The notes under the pieces: model-generated
Seen by the model: the letters and a program-made list of their open reading frames with translations, nothing else
Database searches by the model: none
What the model was told of the DNA's origin: nothing
Program-made: the position numbers and the translations under genes
Assembly: GCF_009709675.1 (NCBI RefSeq)
Contig: NZ_WMLB01000023.1
Span: 62,001-126,000 of the forward strand
Reading direction: 5' to 3'
Length of the DNA: 64,000 nucleotides
DNA from: Agromyces bracchium
GTDB lineage: Bacteria > Actinomycetota > Actinomycetes > Actinomycetales > Microbacteriaceae
In this document: positions 25,807-34,762 of the stretch, in pieces
How positions within the stretch are numbered: the stretch's first letter is position 1
How the letters are laid out: each line of letters opens with the position of its first letter

Positions 25807-27183
25807 TCAGACGCCGGTGACCTCGAACAGGCGCCACTCCCCCGGCACGCCCTTCAGGACGTGCGTGCCGCGCTCCTCGAACCCGATGCCCGACCCGACC
25901 ACGAGATCCTTCACGGTGCTCGAGGCGAAGGCCGTCCCCGCCGACGCCTGCGACATGACGCGGGAGGCCAGGTGCACCGCGATCCCGGCGACGTCGTCGC
26001 CCTGGAACTCGACCTCGCCGCTGTGCAGCCCGGCCCTGACCTCGAGGCCGAGCGAACGCACCGCCGAGGCGACCTCCCACGCACACCTGACGGCGCGCGC
26101 CGGCCCGTCGAACAGGGCGAGGAACCCGTCGCCGGTCGAGGAGACGTGGGTGCCGCGATACCGCTCGATCCTCGAGCGCACCAGCTCGTCGTGCGCGAGC
26201 TTGAGGTCGAGCCATCGCTGGTCGCCGAGCCGCGCGGCGAGGTCGGTCGATCCGACGATGTCGGTGAAGAGCACCGTCGCGAGCACGCGGTCGTCGACCG
26301 GTGCCGGTCGGTCGCCGGTGACGAATTCCTCGACCTCGTCGAGGAGCAGGTCCGACTCGACGAAGGGCGGGTACCAGGCCGTGCCCGGCAGCTCGACGAG
26401 CCGCGCGCCCGGGATGTGCTCGGCGAGGTAGCGCCCCATCGGGAGCCGGTAGTGCGGGTTCCGCCTCTTGTGCAGGACGAGCGTCGGGACCTGGATGCTC
26501 GGCAGCACCGATCGCACGTCGAGCTGGAGCACCCATTCGTAGATCCGGGTCGCCGCGGCCGGGGATGCCGACAGGCGCATGTAGCGGCCGACCCATCGTT
26601 GCAGCTGGGGGTCGTCGGCGACGTCGGGTGCGGTGAGCTGCAGGACGGCCCCCGTGCCCCAGTTGCGGCGCCACTCCCCGAGCAGCAGTTCCGCCGTCGG
26701 CTCGGGGATGCCGATCGGGTAGTCGGGCGCGCGGAGCAGGCGCGCGAAGGAGTTGACGAGCACGAGCGCGTCGGTGCGCTGCGGATGGCTCGCCGCGAGC
26801 ACCATCGCCATGGGCCCGCCCTCCGCATCGCCGAGGAGCGTCGCGGACCTCGATCCGGCGGCGTCGAGTACGGCGCGCGCGTCGTCGATCCAGTGCTCGA
26901 GCGTCGGCAGCGCACCCATCGCGACGGGATCCGACAGGCCGGCGCCGCGCTTGTCGAAGCAGATGACGCGTGCGAACCGTGCCAGCCGCTCGAGGTAGCG
27001 CGCCATCGACGGGTGCTCCCACATCACCTCGATGTTGCTCGCCCAGTTGCCGATGAACACGAGGTCGCGTGGTCCGCGGCCGAACACCTGGTAGGCGACG
27101 GAGCCCTCCTCGCTCTCGGCGTAGCGGGGCTCGGGCGCCCCCGATCCCCACGTCGAGATCCCCTGCCCGTGCTCCGCGTCCAT
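25807..27183 (-). CDS. Alpha/beta-hydrolase fused to a class III adenylate cyclase (Rv1900c-like)
   Basis: 458 residues. Residues about 25-285 are an alpha/beta-hydrolase (FIGNWASNIEVMW, CFDKRGAGLSD, LVLHKRRNPHYRLPMG). The nucleophile elbow reads GDAEG, so the usual Ser is Ala120 and esterase activity is doubtful. Residues about 295-455 are the cyclase domain: metal Asp residues in VLFTDIVGSTD and STGDGFLALF, and GIAVHLASRV, where the ribose/transition-state Asn position is His. The arrangement matches Mycobacterium tuberculosis Rv1900c. A likely role is cAMP synthesis controlled by a ligand-binding hydrolase domain. Leadered: GGGGGAG precedes the ATG. Confidence 0.88.
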   Translation of the reverse strand: MDAEHGQGISTWGSGAPEPRYAESEEGSVAYQVFGRGPRDLVFIGNWASNIEVMWEHPSMARYLERLARFARVICFDKRGAGLSDPVAMGALPTLEHWIDDARAVLDAAGSRSATLLGDAEGGPMAMVLAASHPQRTDALVLVNSFARLLRAPDYPIGIPEPTAELLLGEWRRNWGTGAVLQLTAPDVADDPQLQRWVGRYMRLSASPAAATRIYEWVLQLDVRSVLPSIQVPTLVLHKRRNPHYRLPMGRYLAEHIPGARLVELPGTAWYPPFVESDLLLDEVEEFVTGDRPAPVDDRVLATVLFTDIVGSTDLAARLGDQRWLDLKLAHDELVRSRIERYRGTHVSSTGDGFLALFDGPARAVRCAWEVASAVRSLGLEVRAGLHSGEVEFQGDDVAGIAVHLASRVMSQASAGTAFASSTVKDLVVGSGIGFEERGTHVLKGVPGEWRLFEVTGV

Positions 27184-27256
27184 CCGCTCCCCCGCGCTGT
27201 CCTCTCACGCGTCAGGGTAGACCCGGCGACGGAGCGGACGCAGGCCCGAACGCGGG

Positions 27257-27288
27257 CGAGGCCCCCGACCGGCGGGTCGGGGGCCTCG
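27257..27288 (-). terminator. Terminator hairpin after the DUF4190 gene
   Basis: A perfect 14-bp stem (27257-27270 with 27275-27288) and a GGCG loop, 14 bp past the DUF4190 stop. Confidence 0.75.
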
Positions 27289-27302
27289 TGGGGCTCGGGC
27301 GA

Positions 27303-27596
27303 TCAGACGAACGCGAGCGGTGCGAACGGCAGCAGGAGCAGGCCGAAGGCGAGGAACGCGAGGGTCGCGATGACGACGCCGGCGAGCATCACGCCGTTCA
27401 GCACGATGCCCCAGATCGCCATGGTGCGCGCCGAGGGCTCGCGGCGCAGCGCCAGGATGCCGAGCACGAGGCCGGCGACCGGCACCACGAAGGTGAAGCC
27501 GGCGACGAGCGAGACGATGCCGAGCACGAGGCTCGACACGGCGAACCCGCGCGTCTCGACGTCGGTCGCCGTCGGTGCGGGGCTGATGGTGGTCAT
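27303..27596 (-). CDS. DUF4190 small membrane protein
   Basis: 97 residues: a short polar start, then two hydrophobic hairpins with the DUF4190 pattern SSLVLGIVSLVAG, GLVLGILALRRE and IWGIVLNGVMLAG. The function of the family is unknown; it is common in actinobacteria. GGAGAT precedes the ATG by 6 nt. Its own terminator follows. Confidence 0.82.
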   Translation of the reverse strand: MTTISPAPTATDVETRGFAVSSLVLGIVSLVAGFTFVVPVAGLVLGILALRREPSARTMAIWGIVLNGVMLAGVVIATLAFLAFGLLLLPFAPLAFV

Positions 27597-27731
27597 TGGT
27601 GGATCTCCTTGTCCATCGGGGTGTTCCGAGGCTACGGATGCCGCGAGGACGACGACATGGGGCGAACCCCCCGATCGGCGGGGCGGCTGCCGCCCGTACG
27701 GACCGGCCGGACCGGGAGCCGTGCGCCCCGA

Positions 27732-29210
27732 TCAGCCGGCGAGCAGCGCCTCCACCGGCCCGCGCGCGAAGTAGATCACGAACCCGGCGGCGACGACCCA
27801 GAGCAGCGGGCTGATCTCCTTCGCCTTCCCCGAGAGCGAGCGGACGATCACCCAGCTGATGAAGCCCGCGCCGATGCCGTTCGCGATCGAGTACGTGAGC
27901 GGCATGACGGTGACCGTCAGGAACACCGGCAGCAGCACGCTGAAGTCGCCGAAGTCGATCTCCCGGATCTGCGACATCATCAGCGCGCCCACGATGACGA
28001 GGGCCGCGGCGGCGACCTCGGAGGGCACGACGGAGGTCAGCGGCGTGAGGAACATCGCCAGGAGGAACAGCGCGCCCGTCACGAGGTTCGCGAGGCCCGT
28101 GCGCGCACCCTCGCCGATGCCCGAGCCGGACTCGATGAACACCGTGTTCGACGAGCTCGACGTGAACCCGCCCGCGACGGCGCCGACGCCCTCGACGACG
28201 AGCGCCGAGCGCAGGCGCGGGAACTCGCCCTTCGCATCGGCGACGCCGGCCTCCTTCGACAGGCCCGTCATGGTGCCGAGCGCGTCGAAGAAGTTCGTGA
28301 ACACGAGCGTGAAGACGAGCATGAGCGCGGCGAGCACGCCGATGCGCTCGAAGCTGCCGAAGCTCACCTGGCCGACGAGCGACAGGTCGGGCAGGCTCAC
28401 CCACTGCGCGGGCAGCTCGGGCACCGAAAGGCCCCAGCCCTGCGGGTTCACGGATCCGTCCGCGCCGAACTTCGGGCCGAGGTCGAGGATCGCCTCGAGC
28501 ACGATCGCGAGCACGGTGCCCGAGAGCAGTCCGATGAGGATGCCGCCCTTCACCCTGCGAGCCACGAGCACACCGGTCAGGAGCAGCGTGACCACGAACA
28601 CGACGGTCGGGATCGTGCCGACCGACCCGTCGACGCCGAGGCCGACGGGCGGCGAGGACGCGCCGGTCGCCGTCACGAACCCGGCGTCGACGAACCCGAT
28701 GAACGCGATGAAGAGGCCGATGCCGACCGTGATCGCGAGCTTCAACGGCATGGGCACGGCCTCGAAGATGAGCCGGCGCAGGCCCGTGGCCGCGAGGAGC
28801 ACGATGATGAGGCCGTTGACGAGCACGAGACCCATCGCCTCGGCCCAGGTGACCTGGCCGACGACCGAGACGGCGAGGAACGAGTTGATGCCGAGGCCGG
28901 CGGCGAACGCGAACGGCAGGCGCGCCACGACGCCGAACAGGATCGTCATCACGCCGGCCGTGAGGGCGGTCACGGCCGCGACCTGCGCGAAGCCCAGGTT
29001 CTCGCCCGCGACATCCGTGCCGCCCGACAGGATGATCGGGTTCAGGATGACGATGTAGGCCATCGTCACGAACGTCACGACGCCGCCGCGGATCTCGGCG
29101 GGGATCGTCGAGCCGCGTCGCGTGATCTCGAAGAAGCGGTCGAGGGCGCCCGTCGGGCGCGGCTCGGCCAGGTCGGGGCGCGGTTCGGTGTCGGGTCGGG
29201 GGGTGGTCAT
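27732..29210 (-). CDS. Guanine/hypoxanthine permease, AzgA (NCS2) family
   Basis: 492 residues from MTTPRPDTEPRPD with about 13 hydrophobic segments. Family patterns: EIRGGVVTFVTMAYIVILNP, FAAGLGINSFLAVSVV, FTNFFDALGTMTGLSKEAG, and TSSSSNTVFIESGSGIGEGA, the two half-helices that hold the purine. Members import guanine, hypoxanthine or adenine with protons. No xpt or purine enzyme gene is adjacent, and no purine riboswitch is visible in the leader. Confidence 0.92.
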   Translation of the reverse strand: MTTPRPDTEPRPDLAEPRPTGALDRFFEITRRGSTIPAEIRGGVVTFVTMAYIVILNPIILSGGTDVAGENLGFAQVAAVTALTAGVMTILFGVVARLPFAFAAGLGINSFLAVSVVGQVTWAEAMGLVLVNGLIIVLLAATGLRRLIFEAVPMPLKLAITVGIGLFIAFIGFVDAGFVTATGASSPPVGLGVDGSVGTIPTVVFVVTLLLTGVLVARRVKGGILIGLLSGTVLAIVLEAILDLGPKFGADGSVNPQGWGLSVPELPAQWVSLPDLSLVGQVSFGSFERIGVLAALMLVFTLVFTNFFDALGTMTGLSKEAGVADAKGEFPRLRSALVVEGVGAVAGGFTSSSSNTVFIESGSGIGEGARTGLANLVTGALFLLAMFLTPLTSVVPSEVAAAALVIVGALMMSQIREIDFGDFSVLLPVFLTVTVMPLTYSIANGIGAGFISWVIVRSLSGKAKEISPLLWVVAAGFVIYFARGPVEALLAG

Positions 29211-29260
29211 GGGCGTCCTGGTCGTCTCGTCGGGTGCGCGGGCGCGCACGATCGGTCGGG

Positions 29261-29281
29261 CTCCGCTCGTGTCGAGCGGAG
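29261..29281 (-). terminator. Hairpin between the PiT unit and the purine permease
   Basis: CTCCGCTCG pairs perfectly with 29273-29281 across a TGT loop. It lies 37 bp past the stop of the PiT partner gene and 51 bp before the permease start; it probably ends the phosphate-transport transcript. Confidence 0.5.
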
Positions 29282-29317
29282 GACGGGACGACGGTGGCCC
29301 GACGATGCGAGGGCGGC

Positions 29318-29653
29318 TCAGCCGCCGTGGAGTGCGGGAACGATGAGGTAGATGCCGTAGAGCACCGCGAGGCCGCTCAGGGCGAAGCAGGCCCACGCGC
29401 CGACGACCGCCGCACGCTTCTGACCATCGGTGAGCGGGCTCTTGCGGGCGGCCTTCGCCGCGCGCTTCGCGGCGCGCGCGGCCTCCTCGGGCGAGATGAC
29501 GGTGATGGCGTCGGTGAACTCCGCCGGGGCCACCACGGGCGTCCGGCCGCCGATCGTGAGCAGGCGGATGCCGAGGGCGTACGCGCTCACGACGACGCTC
29601 GCCCCGACGAGCGAGGCGACGAGCACGATCACGAACGAGATCCAGTCGATCAC
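29318..29653 (-). CDS. Small membrane protein coupled to the PiT phosphate transporter
   Basis: 111 residues from the GTG that overlaps the transporter stop (GTGA), indicating translational coupling. One membrane helix at about 5-28, a central Ala/Lys/Arg-rich cytosolic helix (PEEAARAAKRAAKAARK), and a second membrane helix at about 85-106. I do not recognise a characterised family. The tight coupling suggests an accessory or regulatory subunit of the transporter. Confidence 0.7.
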   Translation of the reverse strand: MIDWISFVIVLVASLVGASVVVSAYALGIRLLTIGGRTPVVAPAEFTDAITVISPEEAARAAKRAAKAARKSPLTDGQKRAAVVGAWACFALSGLAVLYGIYLIVPALHGG

Positions 29654-30828
29654 GAGGTCACCTTCCGCTTCGGCTCGGGAGTGCGCTTGATCTTCACGGC
29701 ACGACCCGAATCGGCCACCTCGCTGAGGACGTTCCGGTGGGAGACCTCGTCGCGTCGCGACCAGAGGAAGATGCCGCCGATGATCACCGCGGCCGCGACG
29801 GCGTCGATGAGGACCCCGACGACGCCCATCGACGCGACCACCGCCGCGAGCGCACCGACGCCCCCGGCGGCGGGCAGCGTGAGGATCCAGCCGACGCCGA
29901 TCCGCCCCGCCGTGCGCCATCGCACCGTCGAGCCGCGGCGCCCGAGGCCCGAGCCGATCACCGATCCGGAGGCGACCTGCGTGGTCGACAGGGCGAAGCC
30001 GAGGTGGCTCGACGCGAGGATCGTCGCCGCCGTCGCGGTCTCGGAGGCGAACCCCTGCGCGGGCTTGACGTCGGTGAGGCCCGTGCCGAGCGTCTTGATG
30101 ATGCGCCATCCGCCCATGTACGTGCCGAGCGCGATCGCGACGGCGCAGGTGACGACGACCCAGAACTCCGGCCCCGACCCGACCGGCTGCGCGCCGACGG
30201 AGATGAGCGTGAGCGTGATGACGCCCATCGTCTTCTGCGCGTCGTTCGTGCCGTGCGCGAGCGCGACCAGTGAGCTGGAGAAGATCTGCGCGTGCCTGAA
30301 CCCGTCGCGCCCGTCGGGCTTGCCGTCGTAGCGCCTCGTGATCGCGTAGGCGAGCTTGGTCGCCGCGAAGGCCACGAGACCGGCCGTGAGCGGTGCGAGC
30401 AGAGCGGGCAGGATGATCTTCGACATCACGACGCCGCCGTCGATCGCCTGGATGCCGAAGCCGACGAGGGCGGCGCCGATGAGCCCGCCGAAGAGGGCGT
30501 GGCTCGAGGAGGACGGCAGGCCGAGCAGCCACGTCACCATGTTCCAGGTGATGGCGCCGATGAGGCCGGCGAAGATGAGCTCGGGCGTGATGAACACGCC
30601 GTCCTCGCCCTCGCGGATGAGCCCGCCCGAGATGGTCTTCGCGACCTCGGTGGAGAGGAAGGCGCCGACCAGGTTGAGGACGGCTGCGAGTGCCACCGCG
30701 ATCTTGGGCCGGAGGGCACCCGTCGCGATCGGCGTCGCCATCGCGTTGGCCGTGTCGTGGAAGCCGTTCGTGAAGTCGAAGAAGAGCGCCAGCGCGATGA
30801 CCAGCACGACGATGAGGGTGAGATCCAC
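29650..30828 (-). CDS. Low-affinity inorganic phosphate transporter, PiT family
   Basis: 392 residues with about ten membrane helices and the two inverted family signatures, FFDFTNGFHDTANAMATPI near the N-terminus and ALAHGTNDAQKTMGVITL in the second half. It imports phosphate (as metal phosphate) driven by protons. The central cytosolic loop is short (YDGKPDGRDGFRHAQ). The following small membrane protein overlaps it by 4 bp. Confidence 0.93.
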   Translation of the reverse strand: MDLTLIVVLVIALALFFDFTNGFHDTANAMATPIATGALRPKIAVALAAVLNLVGAFLSTEVAKTISGGLIREGEDGVFITPELIFAGLIGAITWNMVTWLLGLPSSSSHALFGGLIGAALVGFGIQAIDGGVVMSKIILPALLAPLTAGLVAFAATKLAYAITRRYDGKPDGRDGFRHAQIFSSSLVALAHGTNDAQKTMGVITLTLISVGAQPVGSGPEFWVVVTCAVAIALGTYMGGWRIIKTLGTGLTDVKPAQGFASETATAATILASSHLGFALSTTQVASGSVIGSGLGRRGSTVRWRTAGRIGVGWILTLPAAGGVGALAAVVASMGVVGVLIDAVAAAVIIGGIFLWSRRDEVSHRNVLSEVADSGRAVKIKRTPEPKRKVTS

Positions 30829-30919
30829 CGGCGTCTTTCTGTCGTCGGCGGACCGGGGTTCGCCGGATGTTCACGGAAGGTGGGTTGCGGAATTCGGCGA
30901 GCGCCGAGCCCCGTCGATC

Positions 30920-31402
30920 CTACGCGACGTGATCGGGCTCATCCACCACGGTCGCGAGGTCCTCGCCGAACACGTAGGTCCGGCCCACCGTTCCGCCCGC
31001 GAGCACGTCGGGCAGCCACCTGCGCGCGTCGTCCCACATCTCGGCGAGCGGCACCTCGTCGAGGGCGAACCACTCGGGGTCGAGCTCGTCGGAGGGTGCC
31101 GGCTCGCCGGTGAACACCCGCGCCACGAACACGTTCGAGACCTGGCTCCACGCCTCGCGGTGCGGGAAGAGGTAGGTCAGGCGCCCGCGGGATTCGAGGT
31201 CGACGGCCGCGACGACCAGCCCCGACTCCTCCTCGACCTCGCGCACCGCGGCGTCGACGGCCGACTCCCCCGGCTCGAGCTTTCCGCCGAGGCCGACGTA
31301 GTTGCCGGCTCCGAGGCCGTGCTTCTTCCGGCCGAGCAGCACCTCGGTGCGTCCTCCGACCTCGCGGAGGACGTAGCAGACGCAGACCTCCGGAAGCGGC
31401 AT
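30920..31402 (-). CDS. Nudix hydrolase, 8-oxo-dGTP diphosphatase (MutT/MTH1-like)
   Basis: 160 residues from MPLPEVCVCYVLREVGG. The Nudix box is intact: GKLEPGESAVDAAVREVEEE. The layout (KKHGLGAGNYVGLGGKLEPG and a late DPEWFALDEVPLAEMWDDA) resembles MTH1-type sanitising enzymes that hydrolyse oxidised purine nucleotides. The frame is open upstream to 31447, which would add 15 residues made of the repeat [S/T]AER[M/T]; that start lies 4 bp after the phosphofructokinase stop and would couple the two genes. I prefer the shorter form because the extension is encoded by a DNA tandem repeat. Confidence 0.85.
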   Translation of the reverse strand: MPLPEVCVCYVLREVGGRTEVLLGRKKHGLGAGNYVGLGGKLEPGESAVDAAVREVEEESGLVVAAVDLESRGRLTYLFPHREAWSQVSNVFVARVFTGEPAPSDELDPEWFALDEVPLAEMWDDARRWLPDVLAGGTVGRTYVFGEDLATVVDEPDHVA

Positions 31403-31460
31403 CCGCTCGGCCGACGTGCGCTCAGCCGTCATCCGCTCAGCCGACATGCGCTCAGCCGAA
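31401..31460. repeat. Four 15-bp tandem repeats across the pfkA-Nudix junction
   Basis: Four adjacent units of the form ATCCGCTCAGCCGAC (each differing at 1-3 positions). They include the last codons and the TGA of the phosphofructokinase gene and, being a multiple of three, stay in frame with the Nudix gene and offer two extra ATG starts to it. Confidence 0.85.
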
Positions 31461-32483
31461 GAGGATCCGCGCCTCGTCGTAGCGCGACTGCGGGACGACG
31501 TTCAGCCCGCCCGTGGCATCCGCGATCGAGACTCGGGCGATGTCGGTGCCACGGAGGGTGACCATGCTGCCCCAGGCGCGATCGACCGCGGCGTCGACCG
31601 CGGCCATGCCGAGTCGCGTCGCGAGCACGCGGTCGTACGCCGACGGGGCGCCGCCGCGCTGGATGTGGCCGAGCACGGTGTGCCGCGACTCGATGCCCGT
31701 GCGCTCCTCGATCATGGGCGCGAGCTTCTCGGCGATGCCGCCGAGACGCGGCCGGTTGAACGCGTCGAGGCCGAGGTGCGAGTGCGCCTCCTCCATGGTG
31801 TCGAGCTTGAAGCCCTCGGCCACCACGATGAGGGGCGCGCGGCCGCGGTCGCGGACCGACTCGACGTAGTGGCAGATCTCGTCGATGCCCATGGGCTGCT
31901 CAGGGATCAGGATCGCGTGCGCGCCGCCGGCCATGCCGGAGTGCAGGGCGATCCAGCCGACGTGGCGGCCCATGACCTCGAGCACGATCGCGCGGTTGTG
32001 CGACTCGGCGGTGGTGCGCAGCCGATCGATCGCCTCGGTCGCGATCTCGACGGCCGTGTCGAACCCGAACGAGTAGTCGGTCGCGGCGAGGTCGTTGTCG
32101 ATGGTCTTCGGGACGCCGATGACGGGGATGCCGCCCTCGTCCCAGAGCCGGCGGGCCGCGGTGAGCGTGCCCTCGCCGCCGATCGCGATGATCGCGTCGA
32201 TGCCCTCCTCGTCGAGCATGCGGCGGATGTTCTCGGGGCCGCCCCGCTCGCCCTCGAAGGGGTTCGTGCGGCTCGAGCCGAGGATGGTGCCGCCCTGCTT
32301 CGAGAGTCCGCGGACGTCGTGGCGCGTGATGGGCATGATGTCGCGCTCGACCACGCCGCGCCAGCCCCAGCGGAACCCGACGAACTCCGCCTCGTGCGAG
32401 ATGACGCCCTTCAGCACCGAGCCGCGGATGACCGCGTTCAGCCCGGGGCAGTCGCCGCCGCTCGTCAGAATGCCGATCTTCAT
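31452..32483 (-). CDS. pfkA: 6-phosphofructokinase, actinobacterial (group III) type
   Basis: 343 residues. It phosphorylates fructose 6-phosphate in glycolysis. GILTSGGDCPGLNAVIRG binds the nucleotide; the key positions are Gly105 (IGGEGTL) and Lys126 (PKTIDND). Gly at the first position is the mark of ATP-dependent rather than pyrophosphate-dependent enzymes, while Lys at the second is normal in actinobacterial members. MGRHVGWIALHSG and HIQRGGAPSAYDR complete the active and effector regions. The ATG follows AGGAGT. The Nudix gene follows it closely. Confidence 0.93.
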   Translation of the reverse strand: MKIGILTSGGDCPGLNAVIRGSVLKGVISHEAEFVGFRWGWRGVVERDIMPITRHDVRGLSKQGGTILGSSRTNPFEGERGGPENIRRMLDEEGIDAIIAIGGEGTLTAARRLWDEGGIPVIGVPKTIDNDLAATDYSFGFDTAVEIATEAIDRLRTTAESHNRAIVLEVMGRHVGWIALHSGMAGGAHAILIPEQPMGIDEICHYVESVRDRGRAPLIVVAEGFKLDTMEEAHSHLGLDAFNRPRLGGIAEKLAPMIEERTGIESRHTVLGHIQRGGAPSAYDRVLATRLGMAAVDAAVDRAWGSMVTLRGTDIARVSIADATGGLNVVPQSRYDEARILFG

Positions 32484-32562
32484 GCCTGAGTGACTCCTCG
32501 TGGGAAGGGACGTTCGCGGGGGTGCCGCATCGTCGAGGCGCGAACGTCACGGAGTCTAGCGG

Positions 32563-32634
32563 GGCTCGCGGCATCCGGTCGCGTCGTGACCGCCCGACGT
32601 GGGCGACCGACGGCGACGACGGATGCCGCGAGCC
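32563..32634 (-). terminator. Long hairpin after the SNF2 helicase gene
   Basis: 15-bp perfect arms GGCTCGCGGCATCCG (32563-32577) and its complement (32620-32634) around a 42-nt loop that can pair internally. It begins 5 bp past the helicase stop. The stem again contains CGGCATCCG/CGGATGCCG. Confidence 0.6.
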
Positions 32635-32638
32635 GGCG

Positions 32639-34762
32639 CTACAGGGCGCCGTCCAGCGCCTGCCGGAGCAGGTGCTGCAGCGCGTCGAGCTGGACCGAAT
32701 CGGCCGAGCCCGGCTCGATGTCGCTGCCGTCGAGCGCGCGGAGCGCGAGCCCCTGCTTCTGGTCGATGAGCTCGGCGATGCGGGCGTCGACGGTGTGCGC
32801 GGCGATGATCCGCCAGGCGGTGACGGGCTCGTCCTGGCCGATGCGGTGCACGCGGTCGATCGCCTGCGTCTGCTCCGCGGCGGTCCAGCTGAGCTCGGCG
32901 AGCACGACGTTCGACGCCGACTGGAGGTTCACGCCGACGCCCGCGGCCGTCAGCGAGCAGACCGCGATCGAGACGTCGGACTCGGTGTTGAACGCGTCGA
33001 TCGCCTGCTGGCGCGCGACCGCCGTCTGGTCGCCGCGGATGGACACCGTGCGCAGCTCCCGGGCCGCGAACGCGGCCTCGGCCTGGTCCATGACGTCGAT
33101 GTGCTTGGCGAAGAAGACGACCTTGCCCGCCGAGCGCGCGAGCTGCGCGGCGTAGTCGGCCGCGAGGCCGGCCTTCGCCTGGCCGATGCGGCGCACCATC
33201 GTGAAGACGTTCTCGCCCGACTTCGACGACTTCGACTCCTCGAGCTCGGAGAGGGCCACCGCGCGGATGTACTGGTCGCGCTCGAGCTCGTCGAGGTCGC
33301 CCACGCGGAGCTTGCGCGATTCGACCAGCGCGCGGAACCGATTCGCGAGCCGGTTGCCGAGCTCGCGCTCGGCGGCGCGGATCGAGCGGCCGAGCTCGTC
33401 GTCGAGCTCGACGTGGAGGTCGGCGATGCGCTTGTCGGGCAGGTCGGCGGCGACGTCGACCTTGCGGCGACGCACGATGCCGAGGTCGATGACGGTGCGC
33501 CGCGCCTCGGCGTAGAAGCCCGGCTCGGCGGGCGTGAGCCCGGTCTCCTCGAGCCGGCCGAGGAGCTCGGGCGACGGCCGGTCGCCGACGATCCAGCCGA
33601 GGAACTGCCAGATCGCGCGGAAGTCGTCGACGTCGTTGATGAGCGGGGTGCCGGTGAGCGCGAGCAGCAGCGGATCGCCGCCCGGCGTGTTCGAGCGGAT
33701 GCGCTCGGCGAGCGCGAGGACGTTGCGCGAGCGCTGCGACTGGAGGTTCTTGATGAAGTGCGCCTCGTCGACGACCATGCCGCGGAAGCCCATGGTCGAC
33801 AGCCACGACATGTGCCGGTCGAGGATGTCGTAGTTGACGACGACCACGTCGGCGAACGCGTCGACCGTGTCGCCGTCGCCGTGGATCACGGTCGCGCGGC
33901 GGTGCGGGGTCCACTGCTCGACCTCGCGCGCCCAGTTCATCTTCACGACGTTCGGCACGACCGCGAGCAGCGGGTAGGCGTCGGCGACGGATGCCGCGAG
34001 CACCGACTGGGCGGTCTTGCCGAGGCCCGGCTCGTCGGCGAGCAGGAACGTGCGGTGCCCCTGGCGCGCCGACTCGATGAACCGCGCCTGGTGGGGCATG
34101 AGCTCGAGGCCGCGCGGCGCGAGCCGGTCGACCCGCGGCGCCTCGGGCAGGTCCATCGACGCGGCCTGGCCGCCCGAGCCGGACTCGAACGACTTGAACA
34201 GCGGGCCGAGCAGCTCCCAGTTCGCGAGCCGCCGGACGGGGACGACGTGGTGGTCGCCGCGGGCGAAGTCGGGCGCCAGGAACGGGTTCGCGAGCTGCCG
34301 GGACTTCACCGACGGCGGGATGACCTGGTTGACTGCGATCTCGGGCGCCGGTGCCGGCTCGCGGACGATGATCAGCTCGTCGTCGCTGAGCTCGGCGCCC
34401 GACTCGAGGAGCCAGTCGCGGCGGAACCGCTGCGCGACCGTCGAGATCGACGCATCGGGCTCGAGCAGCGTGATGAGGCTCGTGTCGCGCGCCGCGGTCT
34501 TCGCGAGGATCTGCGCGATGCCGTCGAGGCGCTTCAGCAGTTCGGCGCGCGCGCCGTCGCCGATCTCGCCGTCGCCCTTCACCCGGGCCCGCTCCTCGCG
34601 CATGAGCAGCGCGATGACCTGGAACTTGGTGCGGTTGGTGGGGCCCAGCCTGTTCTTCTGGGCCTTCTGCTCGACCTCTCGCACCTTGCGCGCGAGGATC
34701 GGGATGATGGGCGCGTCGTCGTCACGCGAGCGCGTGCGCTGCCGCTGCCTCGTCTGGGCCAA
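32639..34762 (-). CDS. SNF2-family DEAD/DEAH helicase (SMARCAL1-like)
   Basis: 707 residues. A 200-residue N-terminal part of unknown fold precedes the ATPase. Motifs: LMPHQARFIES (Q-like), Walker A LLADEPGLGKTAQS, DEAH in GMVVDEAHFIKN, LALTGTPLIND (motif III), GKVVFFAKHIDVMDQ (motif IV), LTAAGVGVNLQSA (motif V) and QAIDRVHRIGQ (motif VI). Such proteins use ATP to move along or anneal DNA; in bacteria their role is mostly uncharacterised. It stands alone with a GGGGAGG site before the ATG. Confidence 0.9.
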   Translation of the reverse strand: MAQTRQRQRTRSRDDDAPIIPILARKVREVEQKAQKNRLGPTNRTKFQVIALLMREERARVKGDGEIGDGARAELLKRLDGIAQILAKTAARDTSLITLLEPDASISTVAQRFRRDWLLESGAELSDDELIIVREPAPAPEIAVNQVIPPSVKSRQLANPFLAPDFARGDHHVVPVRRLANWELLGPLFKSFESGSGGQAASMDLPEAPRVDRLAPRGLELMPHQARFIESARQGHRTFLLADEPGLGKTAQSVLAASVADAYPLLAVVPNVVKMNWAREVEQWTPHRRATVIHGDGDTVDAFADVVVVNYDILDRHMSWLSTMGFRGMVVDEAHFIKNLQSQRSRNVLALAERIRSNTPGGDPLLLALTGTPLINDVDDFRAIWQFLGWIVGDRPSPELLGRLEETGLTPAEPGFYAEARRTVIDLGIVRRRKVDVAADLPDKRIADLHVELDDELGRSIRAAERELGNRLANRFRALVESRKLRVGDLDELERDQYIRAVALSELEESKSSKSGENVFTMVRRIGQAKAGLAADYAAQLARSAGKVVFFAKHIDVMDQAEAAFAARELRTVSIRGDQTAVARQQAIDAFNTESDVSIAVCSLTAAGVGVNLQSASNVVLAELSWTAAEQTQAIDRVHRIGQDEPVTAWRIIAAHTVDARIAELIDQKQGLALRALDGSDIEPGSADSVQLDALQHLLRQALDGAL

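Noticed and set aside
28441-29210. Purine riboswitch before the AzgA permease
   Set aside because: The interval 29211-29317 holds a simple hairpin only, with no purine aptamer core.
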